Assembly (NCBI GenBank): GCA_030323885.1 | Contig: CM059198.1 | Location: 16,096,462-16,160,461 of the forward strand | DNA from: Branchipolynoe longqiensis | Taxonomy: Eukaryota; Annelida; Polychaeta; Phyllodocida; Polynoidae | Direction: 5' to 3' | Length of the DNA: 64,000 nucleotides | In this document: one piece after another, positions 1 through 11,196 of the stretch | How positions within the stretch are numbered: position 1 is the first letter of the stretch | Layout of the letters: the number at the start of each line of letters is the position of its first letter | Notes under the pieces: model-generated | Told to the model about the DNA's origin: nothing | Seen by the model: only the letters and a program-made list of their open reading frames with translations | Databases searched by the model: none | Program-made: the position numbers and the translations under genes

Positions 1-289
1 CTTAATTACACAGTTGCTATATCATATGTATAAATGTATATATGAATGTGAAAGATGTGTGATGATGGCAATGCTTATGATGATGCTGATGATGATGCGT
101 ATTTGTTCATAGCAATTTCATATTAATGTGTATTCATACTTACCTATATCATGTATAATATAATTGTATGTGTTTACATGTGAAACACCAACCAGCAGCC
201 GGGCTGATCAAACCCACCACAAGGTGGCATTGCATAACTTACATTACCATGGGAGAGATAGGGAGTTAGCTCTCTTAATGTTATAGGGT

Positions 290-877
290 CTTTGAACATA
301 CATACCACAGAACCACTCTAGGCCGTGGATTTAAGAATATATAGAGACAGAGAGAGACATAGTTATGCAGGCCACACAACCAATATAGGCAATGGATTTA
401 TACATCGAGAGAAAGAGAGACATGTATGCACATCACACAACCAATCTAGGCATTTGATGGAAAAAGAGAGATAAAGAAAGATACATTATACCCACAGTAC
501 ACAACGAGCCAATGTATCCAGTTGATCTAAGAACAGAGAGAGAGAACGAGAAAGAGACACATATATATGCACCACACAACTAATGTAGGCAGTGGATTTA
601 AGAACAGAAAGAGATATGTGCATATACAGACCACATAACCAATGTAGGCAGTGGAGTTAAGAATTAGAGAAAGAGAATACACACCAACATGTGTAGGCAG
701 TGGATATACATGTTGGTGGAAAAAGAGAGATAATTAAATCCTGAATATTCATTCAGGATTTAAGAACAGAATGAAGGAAAGAGAGAGACATGAACACCAC
801 ACAAACAGTCTATGCACTGGATTTAAGAACAGAGAAAGAGAGCAATGAATACACACCACGCAGTCTAGACAGTGGAC
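290..877. repeat. GA-rich degenerate tandem repeat
   Basis: Degenerate units of roughly 60-80 bp recur. Each has a CACACCACACAACCA block, then CTAGGCAGTGGATTTAAGAA, then an AGAGAGA run. No coding potential is visible. The array resumes at 1237 after an inserted MITE. Bases 1-289 upstream hold only AT-rich unique-looking sequence and no gene that I can see. Confidence 0.8.
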
Positions 878-1236
878 TTAAAGCTGCATAGTCTGATGAA
901 ATATCAAATTTTCACAACCAAACGAATTATCTAGATTTGATTTTACATATCTAACTTAGATACTGATGGACTTATTAAGCATATATATGTTTCTGCATCA
1001 AAGACAATACTGAGTCAATTTAATAGAACCTGTTATTGCAGAAGTCTATGGTGTCAGAGTTTTGGCAAGCTTGCCAAAACTAATTTTCCATGTTTGCACC
1101 CAAAATATCTAAAAAGTTTATCATTTAAAATAAAAGTAACTTTGAACTAACGTAAAGTAGATACTAGTGATCAATCTAATATATTTATCTCAGAGAAAAT
1201 AAAGAAATTCAAAACAATCGGACTATGCAACTTTAA
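878..1236. mobile_element. TTAA-flanked MITE (CATAGTCCGATG family)
   Basis: The ends are imperfect inverted repeats (AGCTGCATAGTCTGATG at left, ATCGGACTATGCAACT at right), bounded on both sides by TTAA. No transposase is present. The flanks match the surrounding tandem-repeat consensus AGTGGATTTAAGAACAGA, which gives the empty site and supports a TTAA target duplication, as expected of piggyBac- or Kolobok-type mobilisation. The same family recurs at 2666, 12118, 21084, 31163, 46546 and 54406. Confidence 0.8.
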
Positions 1237-1400
1237 GAACAGAAAGAAAGATAGATACATGCACACCACACAAACAGTCTAGACAGTGGATTTAAGAACA
1301 GAAAGAGAGAGAGAGAGAATACACACCACACAAGCAATCTAGGCAATGGATTTAAGAAAATAGAAAGGAAGAGATGCACACAAATACACATACCCATCGC
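1237..1400. repeat. Continuation of GA-rich tandem repeat
   Basis: The CACACCACACAAGCAATCTA / GTGGATTTAAGAA / GAGAGA units continue directly from the right TTAA of the MITE. This shows that the MITE landed inside the array. Confidence 0.75.
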
Positions 1401-1439
1401 AGAACCAAACCGCACACATTTTGCCCGCTTCTGTAAGAG

Positions 1440-1925
1440 AGATGGCAATAGCAACGACCGAAACGAAACATATAACTAAGTGTGTGCTGATGCTGATAGC
1501 AACATCAATCACCAAGAACATATACAGAACTAACCGGGAGCTGATAGCAACAGCAATAACCAAAAGCAGAGACAGACTGACCAACTGCTCTTCGCCACAA
1601 CAACGACCAAATACAGAAACACAGACATAACTGGTTGTTGATAGCAACAACAGCGACCAAATACAGAAACACAGACATAACCGGCTGTTTGTAGCAACAG
1701 CAATGACCAAATAGAGAAAACACAGACATAACCGACTGTTGATAGCAACAGCAACGACCAAATATAGAAACATAGACATAACTGGCTGTTGATAGGAACA
1801 TCAACGACTAAATACAGATACGTGGATGTAACCGGCTGTTGATAGCAACAGCAACCACCAAATACAGAAACATAGACATATTCGGTTGTTGATAACACCA
1901 GCAACAACCAAATACACATACATCA
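1440..1925. repeat. 50-bp minisatellite
   Basis: About nine to ten tandem units of 50-51 bp contain ACAGACATAACCGGCTGTTG and GATAGCAACAGCAACGACCA. Successive ACAGACATA blocks start at 1621, 1671, 1722 and 1772. Hydrophobic minus-strand open frames across it are by-products of the repeat. From 1926 to 2665 I see no gene, only AT-rich sequence and a poly-C tract near 2600. Confidence 0.85.
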
Positions 1926-2665
1926 AAATACCCTCGAAGCTGATTATTGGACTAGATATTTACTTGGCTACATGGCGTGGGAGGAGAAGCTTGTTTATAT
2001 AACCCGCACATTTAGGAGTTTTTATGGTTAGGAACAAGCTTAGGAATTGGCAGTTCAGGCTTTAAACCTGCAGTATAACTTTCTATCAAATGTGTGCATG
2101 TGTATATAATTAATCTCTTCTCGATCTATGCAAATTATGTTTCTCACTCTTATAATTATATTATTATCTTACAACTATTCTGCATTTATCGATTGTTGAT
2201 ATATGGTATGTGTCCCCGACACCCCTCTCCCCTTTCTCTCGTACCTCACTCAGCCACCTAAAGAATAATTTCCCGGCACTTTTTATATGCATGGATAAAG
2301 AGGACAAGCTGCCACCTCTGCCTCGATATTGGTTGACATTCTTGAAGTGTGAACTATTGGGAAGGCAGACACTCAGACACTTTCAATGTACACACTGCAA
2401 TTTAGTTAATTTGACATTCCTACAGCAGGACACCTGTAATGACAGGACAACATTGGTCTAGCTACAGAGTTGTCCTCTGAAGTCATGCAATATTCTACAC
2501 AATCGTGATTGATTTATAGTGCTGCCCTACAAAAGCCGCCCTAGAGTTGCTGGTGCCAGGACAAGCCAATGTCTTGGTGTTTGACTTAGTCTGTGATCCA
2601 ACTCCCCCCCCTCCCCCCCCTACACACACACACGAAGCTGTTACTCGCTGATTAATCTGACACTA

Positions 2666-2953
2666 TTAAAGTTGCATAGTCCGATGGTTTCAAGTTTTTA
2701 AGTAAATTCTAATTTAAATGGCTAGCTTTGGAGATATTTGATGCAAAAACATGCCAAATTAAATTTGGCAAGCATGCCAAAACTCTGACACCATAAGATT
2801 CAGAAGTAACAGGTTCTATTAAATTGATGTATAATATGCAGCAACACATGTTTAACAAGTGCACCAGTATCTAAGTTTGATATGTAGAATCAAATCAAGA
2901 TAAGTGGTTTGGTTTTGAAAAGTAGATGTTTTCATCGGACTATGCAGCTTTAA
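2666..2953. mobile_element. MITE, CATAGTCCGATG family
   Basis: It begins TTAAAGTTGCATAGTCCGAT and ends ATCGGACTATGCAGCTTTAA, so the terminal inverted repeats are about 20 bp and nearly perfect, with TTAA at both ends. The interior carries the family words TTGGCAAGCATGCCAAAACT and GTAACAGGTTCTATTAAATT. It has no open frame of its own. Confidence 0.85.
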
Positions 2954-3184
2954 ATGTCTCTTGTCTCCTGAGTTTTCTTGCAGAATGCTTTTTAAGTATT
3001 CGATTATTAGAAAAAAAGGAACATTAAAACCGCCTCAGAAATAAGTCTATTTTACCATTAAATGACTCACAGTTCAAGCGTATTCACTCCAAGCTTAAAC
3101 CAAACCGAGGCTGCAGTGTGGCAACCTTGTCACTATTGACCAGCTCCACATACATGTAGAATATCGGAGACTAGTTGGGTGGTT

Positions 3185-3500
3185 GTAGGAGTTTTACGTC
3201 CTGGCAACATCTAAGGTCATATCTGGTCAGGTACCAACTTGTAATAGTGCACACTCATGGCGACTTTATTGTGCTGCCCCACTGGGAAATCAAGCCACAG
3301 GTTCCATGACCCGATATCCCACTCAGTCACATTTTCCTGACACTGAGCATTGCCCTTCCTATTAATGCTGAACGCCAGGCTAGGAAGAAACAAGTATCAA
3401 TAGTCATTGGTTTGACTCGAGCGGGAACCGAACCTCCGGTCTCCCGCCAGCGTGAGTAAGCCCGTGTTCTACCGATGCACCCAGGGCGCCCGAACAGGAC
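3185..3500 (-). mobile_element. tRNA-derived SINE (family A), near full length
   Basis: On the minus strand a tRNA-like head (box A-like GGTGCATCGGTAGAAC, box B-like GGTTCGGTTCC) is followed by a body. The body ends in a conserved 3' block read on the plus strand as TTTTACGTCCTGGCAACATC. The same head, body and tail recur with wear at 5680, 15435, 19590, 20790, 27790, 32905, 36085 and 41400. A 5'-truncated copy at 30641 with a target duplication shows that the 3' end is GGACGTAAAAC followed by AAAC repeats. Confidence 0.75.
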
Positions 3501-3659
3501 ACTCGTCAACCTCCCGGAATGGTTGCTATTAATCAGATGATCACAACTGTTATTTGATCGATTCCAGATAAATAATAACTTCGATCAATAGCCCATTAAA
3601 AATTACCAGACGGTATGTTTGAATGAGTTGAGCATCCACCTCGTGTTTTGGTAGGTTGT

Positions 3660-3750
3660 AGGATTTGTTGTTGTTTTTTTGGTAAAGTATTTATTCATCT
3701 GAATATGACGTTTATCAGCGCCGGAGCACTGGTCTTCCGGCCATCTTACA
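3660..3750 (-). mobile_element. Retroposon 3' end (family D)
   Basis: The minus strand reads GGCCGGAAGACCAGTGCTC, then a short spacer, then GATGAATAAATAC and an A-rich tail. Matching ends lie at 16160, 31690 and 46885. Only the 3' end is recognisable, so the parent element could be a SINE or a LINE. Confidence 0.55.
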
Positions 3751-5679
3751 ATTGGAATTGACAGTCTATATAATCTAAGTTTGATCAGTGCTGTATTAGT
3801 TAGTAACATAGCTTTGTGTCTCTATGGTCCAAAATACTATTCTGGTTTAATTGTGGAGTATTTTGGTTAGCACTGTTGTGAGTCAGATATGCATTGCAGC
3901 AAATAGTTTATTGGCTTTGGCTAATACGCCCCTCGTTTTACATTCGAACCTCCGATTTCGAACACGGGCTGAGTCAAATCAAGAATATGGAAGACCGATT
4001 GTCCGTAATTGAAATTTCCCCCACTGAATCAAGTAATGTAAAATACAAAAAATATAAATCCCAAAGAACTTTAGCCAAATATATTACAAAGATATGTGCC
4101 TGAAAACCACTGCCACATAAGGTTTAATGGAAGTCCAATATAACGGTCACCACCATAGATTAGATCCATGATTGCCTTCTATATTTGCATAAATACGATA
4201 CATAGGCAAGATGCATAAGTAAGATACATAGGCAGGATACATAATCAGGAGGCAGAGGTCAGACATGATTGGTGGTTGTGCAGTGCACAGGGCATGCATA
4301 GTGCATAGGAAGTAGATAATGTACATAAGTAAAAGTAGATACATAAGTAAGAATTACACCCCCAAAAAGTGGCGCCACCTTGTGTCTACAGCAAGTGCCA
4401 TAGTGCAGCAGAGAGAAGCCAAATTGTTTATGCAAGCCATCTCTTAAAGCTTCATAGTCCCATTATAGGATCAAATTTCGAAAACCAAAATACTTTGATA
4501 GATTTGATCCTATGAATCTTATTTAGATATCGGTGCATTTAATCCGACCACCTCCCTAATTGGACCATTTAAAGTCGGTCCCTTGGTCAGTCACTCTAGA
4601 GAGGGTTTTACTGTACTTGGCTTCTGTCTTCCAGTTAAAGATGTATACTTTGATGAAGCCATATATACATTTCCGAAATTAAAGCACTTGCCTACATTTG
4701 ATCCTACACATCCAACTTATATACGGGTGCACTTAGTAAACATCTATAGACGGGATCATGGTTCCGACTGCGCATGCACTGAAAACGGTGTTGGCAGCAA
4801 AGCAAATGCAAATGCCATTAAGTTTGTTGATACGGGTAGGGAAAAACTTTGATTTTATTCAAAATGAATAAAAATACCTAACAAGTTGGCATCAACATGT
4901 ATGCACACATGCAATATAATGATCTGATGAATATAGCTAAGACAAAACTAGCCATAGTTAAACATTTTGAGCTAAGAAACATACAATTCCACACAAAACA
5001 ATCAGTGATATCCACATCACCATTATTAATTCTTGTTCTAAATATTAAAATGCCAAAAGTGTCAACATACACTTGTTTAAGAGAAATATAAAACCAATAT
5101 CTGATTAGGCCTACTAATTTTCTAGTTCTATATATGTCATTAACCATAGGATATAAATAAAATCATTAATAAAATAAGTAAAACTGACTCTGGCTATGGC
5201 TCTAACACTAGTCTGAGTGCCCAGATTTGTCTAAATCTAAATGCACATGGCATAAGATGTGCTGATTATATTCTTGTAAATGCAATGCTGGATAAAAGAT
5301 TAATATCTTAATTTATTAGATATATCTTTTTAGTTGGTATTCTATATTTCAAAAAAGAGCTGAGATAAGCTGAAACTAGCATATTTCATAGCTGCACCCA
5401 GCGTATTAGCATGTGCCTTGTGCTTCCCATGGGTTTGTTTTGCTTTGACGCATCCCACAATGCACCACGCCGCTGGAATGGTGATGTAGTCTATTGCTGC
5501 ATAGCAAGAATGGTAAAATGCTTTCATGGAACCTATCAGTATCACTGCTGCAAGTCATGCAAGCATATATTTGATGTCCAACATTTCGGTGTCCACACCA
5601 ACATTATTTTATGTATTCACTGGTCATTTAAAAATAATAAATATAAAGGTTACTCTAAACTGAAGCGAGGTAGATACTT
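3751..5679. other. Intergenic stretch without recognisable gene
   Basis: Short open frames here are not supported by similarity or splice structure. A worn half-copy of the CATAGTCCGATG MITE lies at about 4446-4560 (the left part only is recognisable). The rest is AT-rich and looks unique. Confidence 0.5.
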
Positions 5680-5905
5680 TTGACAGTGCGCACTCATGGC
5701 AACTTTATAGTGCTGCCCCATAGGAGACCAGGCCACCAGAACCATGACCTGATATCCCAACCAGTCCTTGCTCTATCGTAATAATGCTGCATGCTTGGCT
5801 GGGAAGTGACAAGTATCAATTTTTAATTCATTAGTTTGTCTCAACCATGGTTTGAACCCATGAACCCATGGGTTCCGATCCCCCGATCTCCCAAAACATT
5901 GCAGT
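5680..5905 (-). mobile_element. SINE family A, partial
   Basis: It shares GACAGTGCGCACTCATGGC, the TATAGTGCTGCCCCA block and the TAATGCTG / GGCTGGGAAGTGACAAGTAT blocks with other family A copies. The tRNA-like head is worn and the 3' AAAC tail is missing. Confidence 0.7.
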
Positions 5906-6029
5906 TGAAGAATGCTGAATTCATAGCCAAATATGAAAGCACTATCCATTACCCTCCAGGGTAGGTTTAGCAATAGGAAATGCATTTAAATGGAATTCTA
6001 CATCTGGGAATTCTTCGTAGCTGTGTATT

Positions 6030-6480
6030 CATATATAATATATAATATATGTAATATATGTAATATATGTAATACATGTAATACATGTAATACATGTAAT
6101 ATTTGTAATACATGTTATATATGTAATATATGTAATACATGTAATACATGTAATACATGTAATACATGTAATATATGTAACATATGTAATAAATGTAATA
6201 TATGTAATGTATGTAATACATGTAATATATGTAATATCTGTAACATGTGTAATATATTTAATATATATAATATATGTAATATATCTATAATACCTGTAAT
6301 ATGTACTATATTTAATATATATAATGAATATAATATATATAATATATATAATGAATATAATGAATATAATATATATAATATATATGATATATATAATATA
6401 TATAATATATATAATATACATAATATATAAATATATATAATATATAAATATTTATACACTATACATAATATATATTATAT
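6030..6480. repeat. 9-bp AT-rich satellite
   Basis: A long run of TAATATATG / TAATACATG nonamers degrades towards 6300 into TATAATATA repeats. Long open frames occur on both strands because the period is a multiple of three. They are not genes. The array abuts the left terminal repeat of the retrotransposon that follows. Confidence 0.9.
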
Positions 6481-6660
6481 ATAATCTATTATATACATAT
6501 AAATGCTCGGAGTATTATTTTATTATTTATTAGGCGATTCAACTTGAGTATATTATTAACAAACCGCTGTCGTCTGGCCACTTTGCTTCAGACCTACTAG
6601 GCCGGGCAGCGTTTGATGCGTCTAGCTGTATTTGAATCGTCAGTTGCCGCCCATTTTTTT
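6481..6660 (+). repeat. Split direct repeat A1
   Basis: It matches 8465-8641 across its length by eye, with shared words such as ATAATCTATTATATACATAT, GAGTATATTATTAAC and TTTGAATC.TCAGTTGCCGC and only scattered substitutions. Confidence 0.85.
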
Positions 6661-6760
6661 AAAACTCAGCGTGCCTTAGATAAATTAGATAAGATGAGAC
6701 GAACACTTAAAACAATGAGGGGACGGAAGGAAGCATAATTTTACCAGAAGGATATTTGAT

Positions 6761-7405
6761 ATGTCGGCAAAAGTGAGGGAGGGCCACCATAGGGTGAGCC
6801 TAACCAAAGGGGTGCGCAAAGACCTGGAATGGTGGATCACATTCTCAGGCCACTTTTATGGGAAGGCCAAAATTCTAGGGCATTTTGCCCCTCTGATTTC
6901 TTCGTACAGTGATGCATCAGGATGGGGCATCGGTGCTCTCCATGGGAACGACTGGTTGGTCGGGTCGTTTGTGGATGCGGACGATAGCTTGCTTGCTAGC
7001 TATTTGGGGCACCATCATGTTAGCCCTGATAGCCATGTTGCATCATCACATATAAATATTCAGGAGATGGCTGCAGTGTACACGGCCTGCGAGAGGTGGT
7101 CGCATAAATGGGGTAATGCAACGGTGGTTATGGTTACAGATAGTCCTGTTGTTCAGGCGGCTCTGAGCTTAGGCAGATCTAGATCAAGTCGGATCATGTA
7201 TTATCTAAGGAGGTTGTTTTGGATGGCAGTGGAAAGGAATTCTAAATTTAAGTCGGTTTATATTCGCAGTAAGGATAATGTCATCTGTGACTCACTAAGC
7301 CGCCTGGATGACAGTGCTAGTACCACAAGGATTTTGAATGCAGACCCGGAGGGGTTGTTGTGCTGCAGGGCTAAATTGTGTTATACTCTATCTTCTTACA
7401 GCTGA
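6761..7405 (+). pseudogene. DIRS/Ngaro retrotransposon RNase H domain (5'-truncated pol)
   Basis: This 214-codon frame reads as the end of a reverse transcriptase connection (RKDLEWWITF) followed by an RNase H fold. The four acidic catalytic positions are visible in order: SYSDASGWGIGA (D), INIQEMAAVY (E), VMVTDSPVVQ (D) and RSKDNVICDSLSRL (D). In the family this domain degrades the RNA strand during reverse transcription. The polymerase domain that should precede it is missing, because A1 and a short linker lie directly upstream. The first ATG is arbitrary. The frame ends where the recombinase frame begins. The assignment to DIRS-type pol, and not Ty3, rests on the adjacent recombinase and the terminal repeats. 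Confidence 0.78.
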
Positions 7406-8445
7406 GAAGTGAGCGAAAGAGTTTTCAGGAGCAGTTCTACATGCCAAATTCATTGACAACAAGGGCAGTGCAAGTCAAGAGATACTTGGATTTTGTAGAC
7501 ACATTTAGTTCTGATTGGGCACCTATTCCCTGTTCAGATGAGCAAGTGGCCCTGTATATGACTTGGCTGGCCCGCAGTATGAAGTATGGATCAATCAAAA
7601 ACTATCTGAGTGGTTTAAATTATTTTCTAAGACAGACTGGCACTCAGCTTATTGACAATAACAGGTTTATTATGTCCTCAACACTTAGGGGGATTAAGCG
7701 TGTCAAGGGGGATGCCCCATGTCTGGCGAGGCCCCCTGCTGCCCTCAATGATGAGAAGGATATTTATCATGTTGTGCTCTTTCCCGGGTCATACAGCATG
7801 GACAGCCGCAATACTAGTTTCCTTTAGAGCTCTTTTGAGGAAGGCTCAAGTGACCCTTTCTGATTCAACACTTCTGATGGGGGATTTTAACATTTTTGAT
7901 TGGGGCATGGTAATAAGGATTAGGAAGAGTAAGACCATCCAGTTCTCCGACGGAGTATTGGAAATCCCAGTTGGACGCTGTGTCGACCCAGGGATGTGCG
8001 CGGTGCATTGGGTTGAATGACATTTCAGTCAGCTACCCGTGGGAAATGCAGAGGAGGCATTCAGACTTCCTGATCGGTTGTGGGCTCTACACCGATGACT
8101 TATGCTGTTTACCAACATACACTGAAGATGTTTGCATCAAGGGCAGGAATGGATGTTGACGACTTATCATCACATTCACTCAGACGGTGTGGCTGCACCT
8201 TTTTAGCTTTATGTGGGGCCACTGTAGAAAAGATCAAGGTACAGGGGGACTGGGCCTCAGAGACAGTATACACATATCTCAAAACTCCACTATTGATTCG
8301 CATTATGGACGACATATGCACCGAGAAAGCGTGGTTGAGTTGGGGGGAGGGGGGAGTCGCGTCGGCTCCCTTTGGCATTTATCACTCAGCCCGGAGTCAA
8401 ATAACCAAACCAACCCAATCTGCTGGTCTCCTTGTCATTTCGTAG
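7378..8445 (+). pseudogene. Tyrosine recombinase of the DIRS/Ngaro element, frameshifted
   Basis: The SAM-like core-binding domain lies in 7378-7740 (TTRAVQVKRYLDFVDTF, SIKNYLSGLNYFLRQTG). The reading then shifts frame near 7750-7800 into SFRALLRKAQ (first catalytic Arg) and RIRKSKTIQF (Lys). It shifts again into 8080-8320, which holds HSLRRCG (the H-x-x-R motif), GDWAS (W in place of the second His) and TVYTYLKTP (the nucleophilic Tyr). All expected catalytic positions are therefore still legible, but at least two frameshifts break the protein. In the family this enzyme closes and integrates the circular DNA intermediate. The frame ends inside B1. Confidence 0.78.
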
Positions 8446-8456
8446 GGGAGTCTTAT
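8374..8456 (+). repeat. Split direct repeat B1
   Basis: GGCATTTATCACTCAGCCC starts it and GTAGGGGAGTCTTA ends it. It is repeated as B2 at 8661-8744 with few differences, and lies directly before A2. Confidence 0.85.
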
Positions 8457-8464
8457 ATTATATA

Positions 8465-8641
8465 TAATCTATTATATACATATGCTCGGAGAATTATTTG
8501 ATTATTTATTAGGTGATTCAACTCGAGTATATTATTAACGAACCGATGTCGTCCGGCCGCTTTGCTGTGGACCTACTGTGGCCAGCAGCGTTTGACGCCT
8601 CTCGCTATATTTGAATCATCAGTTGCCGCCTGTTTTTTGCT
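8465..8641 (+). repeat. Split direct repeat A2
   Basis: Second copy of A1, sitting between B1 and B2 as the PAT/Ngaro layout requires. Confidence 0.85.
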
Positions 8642-8660
8642 TTTTTATTGAATTAGGTAG

Positions 8661-8744
8661 GGCATTTATCGCTCAGCCCGGGGTCGAATAAATGAACCAA
8701 TCCAATCTGCTGGTCTCCTTGTCATTTTGTAGGGGAGTCTTACA
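8661..8744 (+). repeat. Split direct repeat B2
   Basis: Second copy of B1 (GGCATTTATCGCTCAGCCC through GTAGGGGAGTCTTA). It forms the right end of the element, after which AT satellite resumes. Confidence 0.85.
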
Positions 8745-9507
8745 TAATATATATATAATATATAATATATATAATATCAGAATATATATAATAAATATAA
8801 TATTTACTATATATAGTACATATAATATATAGAATATATGTAGTGTGAAAATAGAATTCAGCCGAACCTCTGCATTCTCTTGTCTTTGTTTGCTGTCGTG
8901 GAATTTATATATAATATATGCATAATATATATAGTATATATAATGTATATACTATATACAATATATCTAATTTATATAATATAATATATACTATATATTA
9001 TATATACTATATAATATATATACTATATAAAATATATAGTATGTATAATTTATTATGCAGGTATAAATAGGCGGAGTATCTTATTATTATTATTTATTCC
9101 ATCATGTTACTTCGATATATTATTATTGTCCAATCGCTGACTTGCCCGGATTTGCCCCGGTTGCCTACTACTAGCGCCACCACCGGGCGCTTTTCTCACC
9201 AATCTGCCCGGGCAAGTCACTTCCACACTGGATTTCAAACTTTTACAGGTATGCCTGTTATCTCGCTTGCCCAAATGCTCAATAAAAGTGTCCGACCCAA
9301 CACGCGTCTCTATCCTTCCTTTCCTACGTAGCCAACCTTTATATATAATATAATATAAATAATATATATAATGTACAATATATATAATATGGAAATATAG
9401 AAAATACAACATATAATGTATATAATGCATATAATATGTATAGAATATATATACCATATATAATATATCATATATATCATATATATTTTATGTAATGCAG
9501 AATATAT
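8745..9507. repeat. AT-rich satellite with a divergent A-like block
   Basis: TATAATATA-type repeats fill 8745-9060 and 9340-9507. Between them, 9063-9140 (GGCGGAGTATCTTATTATTA, then CCAATCGCTG) resembles the first half of the Ngaro A repeat. It is followed by an inverted pair GACTTGCCCGG / CCGGGCAAGTC at about 9140-9217. This may be the worn end of a related element. Confidence 0.55.
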
Positions 9508-9743
9508 GAAGAGTTCAGGCGCAAAACCACGTAAACGCCAATCCAAAAATTGAGTTTAAATAAAAGATCTTTACCTCAAAATAATTTTAAAGTACCTAAT
9601 TCCACTTTTCCTATGATCACATGGTTATGGAGTAATAAACAAATCAGCAGGACTATACAAATATAAACGTTTTGAAGGTTTGATTCCAATGTTTCTCACC
9701 ATTTTTGGATTCGTGTTCATGTGGTTTTGCGCCCAAACTCTTC
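9508..9743. mobile_element. MITE with GAAGAGTTCAGGCGCAAAAC ends
   Basis: The left end GAAGAGTTCAGGCGCAAAAC is mirrored at the right by GTTTTGCGCCCAAACTCTTC, and the match continues inward for about 45 bp with mismatches. The flanks are ATAT on both sides, but inside AT satellite a TA and an ATAT duplication cannot be told apart. It is 236 bp with no coding capacity. Confidence 0.8.
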
Positions 9744-9846
9744 ATATAATATATATCATATATGTAGTATATAGCGTACATATAATGTATGATATACAAT
9801 ATATAACATACATAATATATAATATATAATAATACTATACATAGTA

Positions 9847-10332
9847 CAGTATAACCACGTTAAACTAAACTTTGAGGGACCCTAGAAATTTGTTTGGATT
9901 AACCGATCATTGGTTTAACCGAGCTTTGGCTTTGACTTTGAATTGGCTTTGGCAAAAACACGGGCGCATTATGAATATTATATACAATGTACGTGGACAC
10001 TTTGATTTTTTAAATTGTATGTATATACAGTATAAATAACCCTGTTAAACCAAGCTCGGTTAAACCAAATCATTGGTTAATCCAAATTTTGTTGAAGGCC
10101 CGGCAAAGTATTACCATTTATCATATAAAAAAGTCTCAGATGACCTTATATCCACATGAAAGTTTGGTTTAATCATACCGGAAGTGGCCTGGGACCCGAC
10201 AATTTTGTTTAGATTAACCGACTTTGGTTTAACCAACTTTTTGTATATGATAAATGGTAGTAGTTTGCCGCCGAAGAAAGTTTGGATTAACCGATCGTTT
10301 GTTTTAACCAAGCTTAGTTTAACGTTGTACTG
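9847..10332. mobile_element. pogo/Tigger-like MITE with internal second copy
   Basis: It begins TA-CAGTATAACCACGTTAAAC and ends TTAGTTTAACGTTGTACTG-TA. The CAGT...CGTTAAAC end is typical of pogo/Tigger-type Tc1-mariner elements, which duplicate TA. A second CAGT..TTAAACC end starts near 10029, and GGATTAACCGA words recur inside. This suggests one element inserted in, or rearranged with, another. It has no transposase. Confidence 0.72.
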
Positions 10333-10530
10333 TATATATAATGTATAATATACATAATATATATAATATATATAATATACATAATATACATAATATACAT
10401 AATATATATAATATATATAATATATATAATATATATATATAATATATATAATATATATAATATCTACTATATATAATATATATAATATATATAATATATG
10501 TAATATATAAAATATATATATTATAATTCT
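10333..10530. repeat. TATAA satellite
   Basis: Near-continuous ATAATATAT repeat. It gives rise to an artefactual long minus-strand frame. From 10540 to 11190 I see no gene or recognisable repeat. Confidence 0.9.
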
Positions 10531-11196
10531 TTCATTCGTCATGGTCACAGACAAGTAGTGCGATATGAGTAGGAGGAGGTCAGTACCCCAACCAAAACTT
10601 TCAAGCCAATGGAGTATCACTGTCAGTGCCACGCCCCACGCTGAAGGGGGTATTGATACAATGCATGCTGGGTCACCACCATACCCTGCTGACGAGGGGG
10701 AAAACAATATAGCTAGAGATATTCTTACACGATAGCAGGTTCATCACCCTCCATATATTATACGCATATTTATCTACCACAAACATTGGCGGCAGCTCAA
10801 AGCGATCAGATTATGCATGGCTAGAAGTTAATCCTTGTACAGACAGGAGGCGCCACAACCGGCCGGAGGTTGTCAGAGGATGGCAGTCGATGACCAACAA
10901 TATGAAGAACACAGCAGTAGATGACTGAGGGTGGAGAATAGGATGAGCTAAGATGGAAAGCTTCCGATTAATTATACTCATCTAATGCTTATGCATCACA
11001 TATATAAATATACATATGGCCCAAAGTGCATTATTTAAAAGGTAACCATTTTGAATACATTCTCTGTCGCTTGTGTAGGAATAGTGAGTGATGACTGAAA
11101 GTCATCTGGGAAAAACAGGTCACAAGTAAGGTGGAGTATAGGGATAAGTCGCGATTAACTAGACACATCTTGCGTATTGCCATTTTGTACCAGGCG

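Larger units (their letters stand above)
6481..8744 (+). mobile_element. PAT/Ngaro-like tyrosine-recombinase retrotransposon, internally deleted
   Basis: An RNase H-like frame is followed by a tyrosine-recombinase frame, and the pair is bounded by split direct repeats: A1 (6481-6660), B1 (8374-8456), A2 (8465-8641), B2 (8661-8744). The order A1-body-B1-A2-B2 is the signature of PAT and Ngaro elements within the DIRS order. These integrate through a circular intermediate using a tyrosine recombinase, not a DDE integrase. Gag and reverse transcriptase are absent, since only about 100 bp separate A1 from the RNase H frame. The recombinase is frameshifted. The copy is therefore defective, though its repeat architecture is intact. 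Confidence 0.82.

Noticed and set aside
1233..1919. Several hydrophobic minus-strand open frames with CLCFLYLV-type repeats
   Set aside because: They translate the 50-bp minisatellite in several phases and show only repeat-driven composition.
5967..6459. Long overlapping frames on both strands of Tyr/Ile/Cys/Asn repeats
   Set aside because: The 9-bp satellite has a period divisible by three, so all frames stay open by chance.
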